Assembly: GCA_003991915.1 (NCBI GenBank)
Contig: RQTK01000088.1
Location: 529,340-593,339 of the forward strand
Direction of reading: 5' to 3'
Length of the DNA stretch: 64,000 nucleotides
DNA from: Elysia chlorotica
Lineage: Eukaryota; Mollusca; Gastropoda; Plakobranchidae
In this document: positions 1 to 16,068 of the stretch, in pieces
Layout: the number at the start of each line of letters is the position of its first letter
Position numbering within the stretch: the first letter of the stretch is position 1
Program-made: the position numbers and the translations under genes
Notes under the pieces: model-generated
Seen by the model: the letters and a program-made list of their open reading frames with translations, nothing else
The model's database searches: none
Told to the model about the DNA's origin: nothing

Positions 1-45
<45 letters not shown>
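1..45. repeat. (TTA)n microsatellite at window edge
   Basis: An uninterrupted TTA/ATT trinucleotide run is cut by the window start. The stretch from 46 to about 650 is AT-rich with no coding signal I can support. A minus-strand AATAAA at 100-105 could serve the upstream nucleotidase gene, but it is over 800 bases past the stop codon. Confidence 0.95.
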
Positions 46-48
<3 letters not shown>

Positions 49-946
49 CATGTAAACACGTAAAGACTTGATAACCAAATAAACCAATCTAAATTGTGCT
101 TTATTCTATAAATTCTAACATTATTTTAATATTCTGAAAGAAATGGAAAGTCTAGATGGTAACGGAATGCTATACATTATTATAAATCAGTAAATTCAAT
201 GAGTCTAAAAACTTATATGATACAGATGTTTCAGTCTGAAGGATTTAATTAATTAGCATGGCACATTCATCTCACCAATAATCATCAAAGAAAGGATAAT
301 ACAAGGCATTTATGATTATCAAAGGAAGGGGACCTCTATATAATGATGAAATATTCTACATTATAAACAATAAATTCAAAGAGATGTAGTCGGATACAGA
401 TCTTCTGGTTTGAAGGGAATAAATAGGAGGATAGACACATCTTATCAACTGAGCGATCTTATTCAAGATCGTGTTCATCTTCATGCTGTTGAATTAGAAA
501 AATATATAATATATAACAGAGTCTACACTAGACTTGCACAAAAGATAGCTCGGTTGATCAGTAGTGCTCTCAACTTACGAGCAGGGTGTCCGAGGTTTGA
601 TTCTGAGTTTGGGGCTCCTTGTCTCCTTTTAGGTTTTCAGGATACCTAGGGAGCAAACATTTAAATGTTGAATAGGAGATTAAAGCCATGTCCCCACGAG
701 GTAGGGCTAGAAGCCAAATACTACTTCCCAGCTAAGCTATGAGAAATGGGGTTTTTCATTAGCACTGTCCCTAATGGAGTCTTGGGTCCCTACGTGAAAG
801 GCGTAAAAGTATTGAAGAACGTACCGACTGGACTACCAGAAAGAGAGCGTTTCTACATAAATAACCCTAATGGCTTGTGTCCCCACAAGTCTGGGATATT
901 AGTCAACAAGAGCAACAACCAACTAAGCTACCAAAGTTGGGATATT

Positions 947-5465
<4,519 letters not shown>

Positions 5466-6050
5466 CTGTGAGCGAACAAGTGAATTACGGGCCAGGTATT
5501 GGCTAGGGCACTCAGAACACTAATTGTCAGGATGTTAGTCTGATCTAAAATAGTTGTCTCTAAAGTTGTAGAAGTATAGAGGGGTTTTTAGATTTAAAGC
5601 TAAGAGAATCTTTGACGGTAGTTTTTCTACAATGCCTGTGCTATTTTTGTCATTTGGATAATGATCTGTATTTCTTATATTTAGCTAAGCAATTTTTCTA
5701 AACTTCTGATATTTTCTAGCTTCATGCGGGACGGTTAGAATTTAAGGGACGTAAAAAGGGTGCGTTACACGAAACGGTAGGTCTATGCATATAACCAATA
5801 AGGAAAAAGATTAACTAATATTCAACTTATCTGTTTTTTCATAAAGATAATAAATTGTCATAACAAAAAACCCAAAATGTAATAAAGAAGCAAATGCTTT
5901 CTACAAAACCTCTTAAAAACGCAAAAGACCTTAATTAGCATGCAATTCGTCTTTAGCCTTCTTATTCGCTTATAGTCGTGATCTACCGCGAGGTTGTACT
6001 TACGACCCTAGATCTCTGATATTCTACTTACCTGTACATAAGCAATTTTA
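5466..6050. other. Intergenic, no gene seen
   Basis: AT-rich sequence lies upstream of the first recognised nucleotidase exon. I looked on the minus strand for exons of the metallophosphatase domain, such as His/Asp-rich GNHEFD-like motifs, and saw none. Confidence 0.5.
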
Positions 6051-6965
6051 GCGCCGAATTACACAGGATAGGCCAAGCCAAGCCGGGACACGATAAGGCG
6101 CCTTATCGGAAAAGAACACAATATATTTAGAGAGAGTGATTAAGCCTGCGGCTTATGACAGCTTATAGCACTCAAACCGTGACCCTATGCACATTAAAAT
6201 GTAGGTCACGGTTTTATGATGCAATCAGGCGGCTTTTGTGGAAATGAACATTCTTTAGTATTTTGCATTGGATTGAAGACCGTTGTGTTAAGATTGGGCC
6301 TTGGTTTGTCGAAACAATCAGTGATAATGAGAGTCAATCTACTGTTATGTCCGCTCATTAAAATACAATTCACAACTAGCTGTCATCTTGTTGATTTTAT
6401 ATTGTTATTTATTTGTTAATCGAACGATGGAAAGAAAAACAACACAACAAACAGTGCATACTGACCTGAATGTAACAACTAGTCTCTCTTCTGGAAATAT
6501 ATTTTATCGCTTCACGGTAGTTCACGGAAGCATGGTAAATCCTGTCCTGTACCAATGTTAGCAGCTCCTTGAATGATGAATAGGACATCCTTGCATAATT
6601 GAAAAATTTCTCATCATCTTTCTTTAGTTTTTCAAAAATTGTATGGTATTCTCCTACTTTGCATCTGTCTGGATAAATTGGACGAACCCACGTCATTCTG
6701 CTTCTTCTTTTTCTCTGCAATCTTCTTCTCCACCACCATAGTATGACTGGATCCATTGTCAAAATGACGGCACATGGCTTATGGAAATGAACACTGCTCG
6801 TTTCCGTCAAGCCACATTAAGCTGTGTCTGTGATGGCTTAAACGATGGTTACACCAAATAAGCCGTCAAGACATAAGACGTCAAGGCGGTTATAACCGGC
6901 TTATACCGATCGGTTATAGACGGCTCGGTACAGCTTGGCTTGGCCTATCCTGTGTAATTGGGGCC
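6051..6965 (-). mobile_element. PIF/Harbinger DNA transposon, internally deleted
   Basis: Terminal inverted repeats of about 30 bases bound the element. The left end at 6051 reads GCGCCGAATTACACAGGATA. The right end, in reverse complement, reads GGCCCCAATTACACAGGATA, and both continue GGCCAAGCCAAGC. The flanks are TTA on the left and TAA on the right, typical of the 3-bp Harbinger target but not a perfect direct repeat. A minus-strand ORF within 6468-6810 encodes a basic N-terminal segment with DDEKFFNYARMSYSSFKELL, typical of Harbinger/HARBI1-like transposases. It ends at a possible donor (CAG/GTCAGT) and no DDE catalytic domain follows. The copy is therefore non-autonomous. Confidence 0.85.
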
Positions 6966-7158
6966 TAACTTTATAAGGTAACAATTTGGACAAGCTAACT
7001 AACTGTCGAAGACCCGCTGATCATGTCAAGTTTTTACATCTTTCAGACTAAGTCGGACATCTACTTGTGATACCAATTGTCACGTTAATCAAGCTTTGGA
7101 GAAATTGAGCCTTATCTGGCAAAAATGTATTCTTCCAATCAAAGTCACTCTGGTCAAT

Positions 7159-7160
7159 AT

Positions 7161-7194
<34 letters not shown>

Positions 7195-7222
7195 TTTGTT
7201 TTTTTTTTTTGTTTTTTTTAGG
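7159..7222. repeat. Poly(T) tract
   Basis: A near-continuous T run is interrupted by two GTTTG-like breaks. The adjacent GTAGGCCTATA motif is common in mollusc repeats. No coding meaning is supported. Confidence 0.8.
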
Positions 7223-7524
7223 TAGGCCTATATACGTCCTGTGTGCGTGTGTGTGTAAATATAAACATTTACTTATTTATAGTTTCAAAATGCATTCTCT
7301 TTTGCATTACGAAAAAATAGGTGCTCAATTTAATGTTACACGTAATGTAAAGGCACAAGTGTGGATAAATCCGCATAGGGTTGGTTTCGTTGCGTTCAAA
7401 ATAATATATCAATAATGCGGTTGCTTCGTTTTCTCTCAAGGAGCACAATACCGGAATGCATTAGAAATCTTTAGTTGGGAAGCTTTCCATTTAGCATCAA
7501 GAACGTCTGTGTTGGTCCTGAGAA

Positions 7525-10048
7525 ATGGCATCAAATACAACTAGAGACGGCAGGCAGCTTCGTGTGGTGGCCCCAGACCACGTTTACCATTATCCATGCT
7601 TCCGAAGAGCTAACCTTGCGTCAATCAAACATCAAATCTTACGTCCAGATTTTCCGACGTTTCGGCGTCTTGAGAGAGACGATGTAAGTAAAATGTCTTT
7701 AATAACTTCAAGGTTTGTTACGCACAATCGATCATAATACCTCATCGTCCACGCTTCTATCTTGTTGAAATGGGTGGAATAACTTAAACAGGTAAAAATG
7801 TTATTCTAAATTCTGACTGTTTCTAGCTGTAGCATGTTTATGATAATTTCCGGGTCGTAGCTCCACCAAAGACATGTAAGAATAGCAGTTCAGCCTTTCT
7901 TGCTCTATGCAAGGTTATGTACGTTTTAACGGCTATTGCGGCTGTATTGCCCCTTGTCCCAGTATTTAGACCTTGGTTATTACATAATAAAGACATAGAG
8001 AATTTTTTTTTAATTGACATAGGACTAGGTGATAGATGATAGATATATCATTAAACACCGTTGTGCTTTCATAAGCTGTTCAAATTTTGAAATAGGATCG
8101 TAGGAATGTTACCAAAGTTAATAAGCTTAATAAAACATTTGGAAAAAAAGAAGAAGCTGTAGGAACTAGTAATTTGGTCAAACAGTTTTCAACACTGTTT
8201 TTATTAAATCAATTAATTACTAATCATTGAAATACATAAAATATATAGTTCACAACACATACTTTTTTCATAATTTTTATAAGGGTTTATTAAATCCATT
8301 AATTACTAATCATTGAAATACATAAAATATATAGTTCACAACACATACTTTTTTCATAATTTTTATAAGGGTTTGAGTATAATATGTAATAGGACAGATT
8401 ATTTAAAAAAGGGTTTAATTGATACGATACACCATTTTAACTACTTGCAGAGAGAGAAAAAAATATCGAAAGTTTGATTTTAAGATAAGATAAGATGAGC
8501 CTTTATTGTGTCAAATGGGAATTTGCTTTGGCCATACGTGTAAATTTGATTCAATTTAACAAGATCAAGACATTAATATGCGAGGGAAACATTTAAACAT
8601 TATGCATACATGTATAACACGGTTGCAAAACGGTCACACAAACATATTGAAAAACATACCTCGATACCTGAGAGGTCATATGTTATATACGCTTAGCTCG
8701 ATACGCATCTACAAACACACAGACTGGCACATATTCAAGCAAAAAAATATGAAAACAAAACATGTCTGTTAAATTTTGCTCAAGATTTGTTGAGAATCTG
8801 GTTAAATGTTATATTGAAAGGTCACATTATAAATGCGGACATTCTGTTAAAGATAACAGATTGATAGATCTAGGTTAAGAAATGCGATGATTCAAAATAA
8901 TACATCTTGATGCAATTAATATGCTCAAATCCCTCAAATCGTTTCTTCATTTCATGAAGTTGTTGCATAAACTCCCGGACGAACATTGTAGGACTACGAC
9001 GTCATGCACAACCTTTGACTTTAGGAACGCTACAATGAATCCGTTAATACAACCTATTAAAGAATTTCATTGCATGGATTGTACAGAAACAGGCTATGCA
9101 GTGAAGAAGAGCTATTTCACCCCGATAGACATTCAGGTAAAGATCTGTTGGTCACTTAATTTGTGATTCAATCATTTTTGTTTTGCTGGTTTTTTTTTGG
9201 TTTTTTGTTTTTGTTTACGTGTTAATCATTAACTACATGCACCGGTAGATCTAGGCGCTCTTCAAATGAGGCAGTCCCCAGGTTATAGAGGAGCAGATTG
9301 AACGACACGACCAATGACGTCATAAAAATCTACAACCGTGGGCAGACACATTGGTTCGTGTAGTAACAGTTGCTCCCTTTCAATGACAGCAGGCTTAGAA
9401 CGCGTACGCGAGTGATACTTTACCCCAGTCCATACAAAAATCACAACTCGCATGGATATTTTTTTCATACGGGATAAAAGGATACTTTTATAAGGTTCAT
9501 TTGATTAAAAATAGTTAGAACTGTTAAGTAGTTGTAGTTTAGTTGGTTTTACGTACCACATCATCAATATAAAGGCTATATGTGGACGAGTCCAAAAACT
9601 AACATCTGATAATGTTATGTGTTGCCATGCACGAGACAGGGCTGGGATACCATGACTCCTCACATTAGACTGACCCCGACCCAGTTGGGGGCGACATCGC
9701 CAAGGCTAGAACCACGGACTAGCGTTCTAGCCCAGTACTATCGCGCCCCCTGCTGTTTGTCAGTGTTAGGTGCATGACTGTTTACATCTAAAGCTTCTCC
9801 TTTGCTTTAAGATGATTTCATATAAATGAGATAAATCCAATGTTTCGTGTATTTAATTATACACCAGTATATAATCTACATATCCGATCGCAGGCTAATT
9901 TGAAAAGCCGTATAACTGTCAAACTAGGAACATGATTTGCCTTAAGTGCCTCATTCTGCCTAAGTAAAGTCTTGGTTAATTGTCATGAAAGTTCGTTAAC
10001 AATTTTAGATAAGCATTATCTGACCATAGCCGCTCTCTCTCTCTCTAT

Positions 10049-10099
<51 letters not shown>

Positions 10100-11629
10100 C
10101 GCTCTCTCTCTCTCACTCTCCTTCTCTCTCACGCACAATGTAGAGATGTTTCCTATGTTTGATTAATTAATGATTATTCTATGAAATCACAGAAAACAGC
10201 ATCCGCAACAAAAGGAAACAATTGTTAAGTAATAGTACCTTTTACTTTGTTTTACATGTATTTTATTTTAACTACACCATATATTTTTTTTCTACTCCAT
10301 GATATTGGGTTTTTATTGGTTTCCTCCAAAACATGCAATTCCAAAGGATATTAAACTTCGGTTACAGGAGATCTAGTTTGTCTTTAAATATATAAAGCAC
10401 AATTCCACATGCATCAGATGCTTGCTCGATAATCCACATACATCATTCATCATCGTAACTATAATATCTTGTCTGTGGGCTGATCAAAATTGCATTTATC
10501 ATATAAGAAAACTGACATTCTTCAATATTTTTGCAGAAAAGGGTTATCTGCTTTGCATGTCCAGGAGCGCCCACAATTCTTCCTGTTATTCCCCTCAGCG
10601 ACAAAACCTGATATGGCGAAAATACATGAACAACCCTTTGGTATATGCCGCCGTCAAGACTAAAGAAAATCCATTGGTGGATCCGAGACCGGTGCTGAAT
10701 AAAAACTGCGGCTGCGACGGAGCCAAGAACCTTCAGTTCGACGGCGCACCTGTGCGCTACACAAATGCTGATTTGAGGAACTGGAGGTAAGGGTTTAATG
10801 CATATTAATGATGTATCTGGTCGACCATAATAGGTGATCCGAGGTTCTCAACTAATTTGTCGCAGCCCTACATTCATGATTCAGTTCTTGTGTCAGTAAA
10901 TGTATATCTTAAAGCATGATTTTTCTTTTAACATAGGCCTATAGACTACTAAAATTAGTCCACGTTCATTTTTTCATCCGCTCTTTCAAAAATGTCATAT
11001 TCATGTGTGAAAAAAAAATTAGAAGATAGTAGCATTCTTTTAACAAGAAGTGTATTCTTATATTCCAAAATCATATCAGTGTTATTTCTAACGATGGCCG
11101 CTTTTATTTAAACACTAACACAATTTAGAGCAATTGTTTATACATTACCTACCGATTCATGTGATTGTTTTTTCATGAGCTTTTCATATTTGTAAAAAAA
11201 TAAGTCGAGGGATTCAGTGGCTTCGGGAGGATCTGCGTGGTTCCTCATAATTATTTAAAACACAGTCGTATACATTATAGACGGATCTGAAGTCAAACGT
11301 CTGACATTTACCTTGCTGACACATAGAAACATTGCGGGATACCAGCACTTCTGTCTCAGCCGGCTCGTCCTAAAAACAACAACAACAATAACCAAATGCT
11401 TGTTGCTTTTCCACCCCCGCCCCCTTCAATTTTATTGCACTCTTATTTTCAATATTTCTCAATAAGTTGTAACCTTTATTTTTTTTTTTCGATTTCTACA
11501 AGATTCACATTGAAGTGCGAGCCTCATATCAAGAAGAACCGGCAACAACCAGTGCCGACTGATGTGGCCTTTCCCAGGGAAGTTATACCACACCCGCAGT
11601 CCCTGAAACCTAAACCATGTAAAAGCTAA
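7525..11629 (+). CDS. Uncharacterised four-exon protein, about 216 aa
   Basis: Proposed exons are 7525-7683, 8960-9136, 10599-10786 and 11503-11629. Junction phases are 0, 0 and 2. Donors are GAT/GTAAGT, CAG/GTAAAG and GAG/GTAAGG, and acceptors follow pyrimidine-rich tracts. The product starts MASNTTRDGRQL and ends PKPCKS. It has no signal peptide or membrane segment. It is rich in Pro, Arg, Lys and Cys, with short recurring proline-turn phrases (LRPDFPTF, NPLVDPRPVLNKNCGCDG, PHPQSLKPKPC). I do not recognise the family. The small, basic, proline-rich, low-helix style resembles axonemal microtubule-inner proteins, but that is only an impression. AATAAA at 11692-11697, about 60 bases after the stop, fits as a polyadenylation signal. 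Exon 2's acceptor was chosen because it alone keeps phase 0. The start codon is the first in-frame ATG. Confidence 0.65.
8203..8375. repeat. 86-bp tandem duplication
   Basis: Two head-to-tail copies run from TATTAAATC[A/C]ATTAATTAC to TTTATAAGGGTT. They differ by one visible substitution, so the event is recent. They lie in intron 1 of the four-exon gene. Confidence 0.9.
8478..8600 (-). mobile_element. LINE 3'-end fragment
   Basis: On the minus strand this reads GACACAATAAAGGCTCATC followed by (TTATC)n. That is the same tail type as the plus-strand LINE ending near 15450 (GGACAAATAAAGTTATATC then (TTATC)n). It is a short 5'-truncated copy of the same or a related family. Confidence 0.6.
9610..9765 (-). 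mobile_element. tRNA-derived SINE (minus)
   Basis: Read on the minus strand, GGGGCGCGATAGTACTGGGC followed by a GTGGTTCTAGCC segment resembles A-box and B-box tRNA promoter parts. The following body has ACCCAGTTGGGGGCGACAT and ATACCATGACTCC, which recur at 42850-42915 and in shortened form near 11336 and 58651. These belong to one dispersed family. Confidence 0.55.
10031..10132. repeat. (CT)n microsatellite
   Basis: A CT dinucleotide run with a few TATG and CGCTCG interruptions lies in intron 2 of the four-exon gene. Confidence 0.95.
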
Positions 11630-12530
11630 GCGCTTTGTTACGTATTGTTTGCTATCAATTTAATGAATTTGAATAGACCCCATCTCATTTAAATAAATAC
11701 GAATGAAAACTTTGTCACAGTAACTAAGGCAACAACAACAAGCAAGAATTCACAGGGGAAATTCCCATGTGCCAGCTTTGATGACGAGAAACACCTCGCC
11801 GTATAGAAATAAAAAATCGTCGAACCTATGGTGAACTGGTGAACTAAACAGTACTAAGCTTAAAATCATAGTAGGCCTACATCGCTCGATGTTTCAAGGA
11901 CCACATTGTCTCTCAAACCCAGTAAGTATAATGCAAATGACTAGTATTAACTGCGCATTTCAACGTTGTCAACTAAAAAAAAAAAGAGTCCCTAGCCTAT
12001 TAGTTAGGGACTGCAATGCACTCCCAGTTTATTAGCACGTGTTGATATTGTAGAAGATGCAGGTGCTGATATTGCCGGCCGGTGCTAGTTGTGGATTGTT
12101 TGCTCGAACTATCACATTCTCTTGTTCTTTTTTGTGTTGTTATTGTTGTAATTTTACTAAGACAATGACATTTTCTTCAAAGAAGATCATTCACACCCAA
12201 AGTAAGCCTCCAATCTAACGCATCAAGTCCAAAATTATTGATTAGAGACTTAAAAATAAAAAAAACGACGAATATTTATTCTTGTGCAAAATACTTTATT
12301 AAACATTCTTGCTTGTTGTTGTTGCCTTAGGGGGGGGTGTGTGGAATCCAAGCTATTCGAATCTCACTTGGTGACCCTGTCGCCGCAGCTGGTGAATCAT
12401 TCTAGACCTTGTGGACAAAGCAGCCACCTCATAAGGATTTTATTGAAGCTTAGGGAATATAAAATTAGTTAAGATTATCATTGAGCTTACTGAAGTGTAA
12501 CAATTAACATTACAATCAACGCAGTCATGG
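11630..12530. other. Intergenic, no gene seen
   Basis: The sequence holds the probable 3' UTR and poly(A) signal of the four-exon gene up to about 11715. Beyond that are AT-rich sequence, A runs, a G run near 12330 and no ORF with recognisable similarity. Confidence 0.5.
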
Positions 12531-12532
12531 CA

Positions 12533-12620
12533 AAGACTGCGGGTAGCTTAGTCAGAGGAGCCCTGGGCTTTCGAACTGAAAGCTCCAGGTTCGTTCCTCA
12601 GTCGGGGTCAAAGAAGTTCG
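12533..12620 (+). mobile_element. tRNA-derived SINE head
   Basis: The sequence GGTAGCTTAGTCAGAGGAGC resembles a tRNA A box, and CCAGGTTCGTTCCTC about 45 bases later resembles a B box. No intact tRNA cloverleaf or CCA-end logic is apparent, so it is called a SINE head and not a tRNA gene. The short ORF across it is incidental. Confidence 0.6.
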
Positions 12621-12749
12621 AGTCAGAAATTACATTTCTTGGCTCGACGAAGAGCCGCAGAAGCGAAAAGATCACACCCACAGTGTTATCAGTGATGGTT
12701 TACGAAGTGACGTCACAGTTCGAAAGGGAGAGGCTGCGTGACGCGTACT

Positions 12750-14085
12750 AGGGGTGTGTCATTCTGGCATTACGGCGGTTGTAGATCAGCTGAGTGAGGG
12801 CGTTTTTTGTTGTTTTCGTTTTCGTTTATTATTATTAATTTTGTTAATAGGGATGAAAGAAGGAGTGTTCATTTCAATCATGTGTTTTTGTTTTTGTTTT
12901 GTTTTCTTGTTTTTTTTTTCTTTTCTTTTTTCTTTTACTGAAAATTGATTGAATTCTTTTTCAAATCAACATTTTCTTGTCAAAATTTATGTACACAACA
13001 ACCCTTAATAGTTTAAAGCCGCATGAACAGTTACGTAGAAATAAAAACTAAGCAAGAAATGAAAAAAAAAAAATTAGGAGTGAAGTACATCTACCGCTTT
13101 AATAGTGATTGGGAAAAAACGTCGCATAGTCTCTATTGGTTGTTGAATGTTTTTTTTTTTTTTTTTCTTTTGTTTTTGTTTGTTTGTTTGGTACCACTTT
13201 GGCATTCCTGCTTTCCATGTATTCCATGTTTCTAGTATATCAAATGATGGAGTCGAATCTTGACAAAGAGGTTCGTTACCTGTCACAAGTACTGCAAGGA
13301 AACAATTTAATTTGTTTTCTGTGATTCGCTCCTGCGAATCCATAATGCTTTTGTTTCGCACTCCTGAAGAATCCAAATAAGGAGGAACCGGTGCACACAC
13401 GTAAAAAAAAACTACAACAAAAAACAACAACAATTTTAGTGCGCTTTTTATAAAATCTATCATATTAAACCTCCAATAATATTATTTATTACTGTCAACA
13501 AAATTTCTTGAAGTTTCAACCACAACTTCACGAGTAAAATAGAAAGTTGTGGTCTGGACGGTAAGCTGCACCGTGGTGAAAGTTTGGCAGATTGGGAATA
13601 TTAAAAAAGTGTGGGGATAGCATTATACGGCTGTTTTACTGAAACAGGGTTCCTCAGCGTGCCCAATGTACACTACATTGCTGCTATTTAATTACGTGTG
13701 TGTCTCCTCTAAATCGTCTCTCCTTGCATTGACAACTCATTTTCTACACTTTGTAAAAAAACAATGTTTTCTTTTTTTAATCGAAATCATAAAAATTAAT
13801 TATAGGCCAAACCATGCGAATGAAAATGGGACCAAACTAACCAAGCAAATAAATGAAAAATAAAAAAAAAAAAAAAATTAAAAAAATATTTTGATTAAAA
13901 AAATAGCAGAAAATCTGTTGTAAACCATAAAAATAATTATAAAAATTATTACATAAATAAAAAAAACAATAAAAAGAATTAAAATAAGCATCTATTGTTC
14001 CAAATGATACGTTTTTAAATTATGTCCTAAAACATCTTGAGACATTCTGAGTTTTTGCTAGAAGTTTATCTGTTGATTTTTCGTA
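12750..14085. other. Intergenic low-complexity region
   Basis: Several T-rich and A-rich runs (12890-12930, 13150-13180, 13862-13990) are separated by ordinary AT-rich sequence. No gene or recognisable repeat family is visible. Confidence 0.5.
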
Positions 14086-14544
14086 GGCCTACGCTTTTAA
14101 TACTAGCCAGACCCATCTTGTGATCAAGAAAGTGTATGACTTGCATGTTGATGGATTTTTTATTTTCTTACAATGAGACCACATTATGTTAATATTAATG
14201 ATGTTATAACCAAAACTATCATCACAAACAAAGGTGAACCGCAGGACCGTGTGCTTTCACCAATTTTATACACTGCCTACACCAACGACTACGAGACAAA
14301 AGGCACAAACACACAACTAATTCAATTTGCCGACAACTCTTGCCTGTTAGGAACAATAACAAACAACACAAGAACGATTTTTGCTTTGAAAAAATTAACA
14401 AGTTTGTGTCATGGTGCGAGGTTAACTTCTTGAATTTGAACATTGATAAAACGAAAGAGATGATTTATTATTTAGACGAAACAAGGCACCTGCTTTAACA
14501 CCGCTAAAAATGAAAAACCTACAAGTTGGAAGTTCTTGCCACAT

Positions 14545-15016
14545 NNNNNNNNNNNNNNNNNNNNNNNNNNNNNNNNNNNNNNNNNNNNNNNNNNNNNNNN
14601 NNNNNNNNNNNNNNNNNNNNNNNNNNNNNNNNNNNNNNNNNNNNNNNNNNNNNNNNNNNNNNNNNNNNNNNNNNNNNNNNNNNNNNNNNNNNNNNNNNNN
14701 NNNNNNNNNNNNNNNNNNNNNNNNNNNNNNNNNNNNNNNNNNNNNNNNNNNNNNNNNNNNNNNNNNNNNNNNNNNNNNNNNNNNNNNNNNNNNNNNNNNN
14801 NNNNNNNNNNNNNNNNNNNNNNNNNNNNNNNNNNNNNNNNNNNNNNNNNNNNNNNNNNNNNNNNNNNNNNNNNNNNNNNNNNNNNNNNNNNNNNNNNNNN
14901 NNNNNNNNNNNNNNNNNNNNNNNNNNNNNNNNNNNNNNNNNNNNNNNNNNNNNNNNNNNNNNNNNNNNNNNNNNNNNNNNNNNNNNNNNNNNNNNNNNNN
15001 NNNNNNNNNNNNNNNN
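14545..15016. other. Assembly gap, 472 Ns
   Basis: The run of N lies inside the LINE remnant, between its reverse-transcriptase core and the C-terminal end. ORFs spanning it are meaningless. Confidence 0.99.
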
Positions 15017-15225
15017 CCAATTAAGTTTTTCCGAGCGCTCAGGGAGGCCAAGAGCCTTACAATGTAGACTTGAAAGATATAAAAATTCGTTTCCACCTAG
15101 AGCACTTAAACTTTTGTATAAAAAAAAATTGTAATGCAATTTTCTATTTAGACCAGTATGTTATGCAAGCTACTATTATTCTTTAAATAATAATACTGAT
15201 AATAATTGTTATTATGACTATTGTT

Positions 15226-15226
15226 A

Positions 15227-15312
<86 letters not shown>
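15226..15312. repeat. (TTA)n microsatellite
   Basis: An uninterrupted trinucleotide run of about 85 bases lies in the 3' region of the LINE. The poly-Ile/Val ORFs here are artefacts of the repeat. Confidence 0.95.
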
Positions 15313-15455
15313 GATGCTGTGATGAGTATCGATATTTGTAATAACTCATGTCGTAACTGTCTATACTGTTTTGTCATGCTGCATATACGGACCATCAAAT
15401 GTGCCTTTAAAGGACAAATAAAGTTATATCTTATCTTATCTTATCTTAAAAAAAA

Positions 15456-16068
15456 AACATACAGCTATCACCAGATATAAATTTGCATGGGCATTTCACT
15501 TTTTCGAAACACATTTCATTTCATGACAATTTGCACAAAACCAAGAAATAACAAAAACAAACGTGTGTTGTTGTTGTTTTTTTTTTTTTTCAAAAAATAC
15601 GAACAGATACAACTGCTTCCTCACCTTTGTTCAACAACCAAGAAATCGAAAGTTCATTTCAAGTATATATTTTTGTTTTTTCAAGCGTGCAAATTTTCCT
15701 GCACACAGTGCACCATTTAATTAAAATGATTGGTTAATATTGTGTTGTAAATTCAGAAGATAAAATTTAAGTTCACCGGTACTTTAGGGAACTCAACGGC
15801 CTAAAAAAACAAAACAAAAAAAAACAACAACACAAAAAACAACAAACAAACACAAAAGCAACTAACAACATGTGTCAATATTCTATGACTTATAAAATAT
15901 GTCTAAGCAAAAGATTACAAAATCAATCAAATGACAAAAAGAGGTGAAAAAAATGTATACCGATTTCCTATTATGTATTAAAAAGTTAGTGCACCATTTT
16001 CTTCGTGAAACATAATTTATATTCCTAAAGTTATAGATAATGTTTAGTGTTAGCACAGTTCTAATACA
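15456..16068. other. Intergenic, no gene seen
   Basis: AT-rich sequence with an A/C-rich stretch at about 15800-15860. No coding or structural signal is supported. Confidence 0.5.

Larger units (their letters stand above)
14090..15455 (+). mobile_element. CR1/L2-type LINE reverse transcriptase remnant with 3' tail
   Basis: Translations in shifting frames give reverse-transcriptase landmarks: a HLVIKKVYDLHVDG-like stretch, RPHYVNIND, GEPQDRVLSPILYTAYTNDY, then FADNS where intact elements have FADD, and FLNLNIDKTKEM. The G-x-P-Q-G-x-V-L-S-P and FADD motifs are degraded, and at least two frameshifts are present. After the N gap a C-terminal RYKNSFPPRALKLLYK segment appears, as at the end of such ORF2 proteins. 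A 3' end with AATAAAGTTATATC and (TTATC)n closes the element at about 15450. The copy is 5'-truncated and inactive. Confidence 0.8.

Noticed and set aside
9283..9468. Minus-strand 61-aa ORF as a missing nucleotidase exon
   Set aside because: It shows no metallophosphatase motif and no similarity to the NT5E N-terminal half.
12527..12751. 74-aa ORF starting MAKTAGSLVRG
   Set aside because: It overlaps a tRNA-like A-box and B-box pair, so a SINE explains the sequence better.
13074..13463. 129-aa minus-strand ORF
   Set aside because: Much of it is encoded by T/A-rich low-complexity sequence, with no family features.
14422..15139. Several 160-220 aa ORFs spanning the N gap
   Set aside because: They consist mostly of undetermined residues. 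Only the real ends carry LINE-like sequence, and in different frames.
15183..15480. Poly-Ile ORFs
   Set aside because: They are direct translations of the (TTA)n microsatellite in the LINE 3' region.
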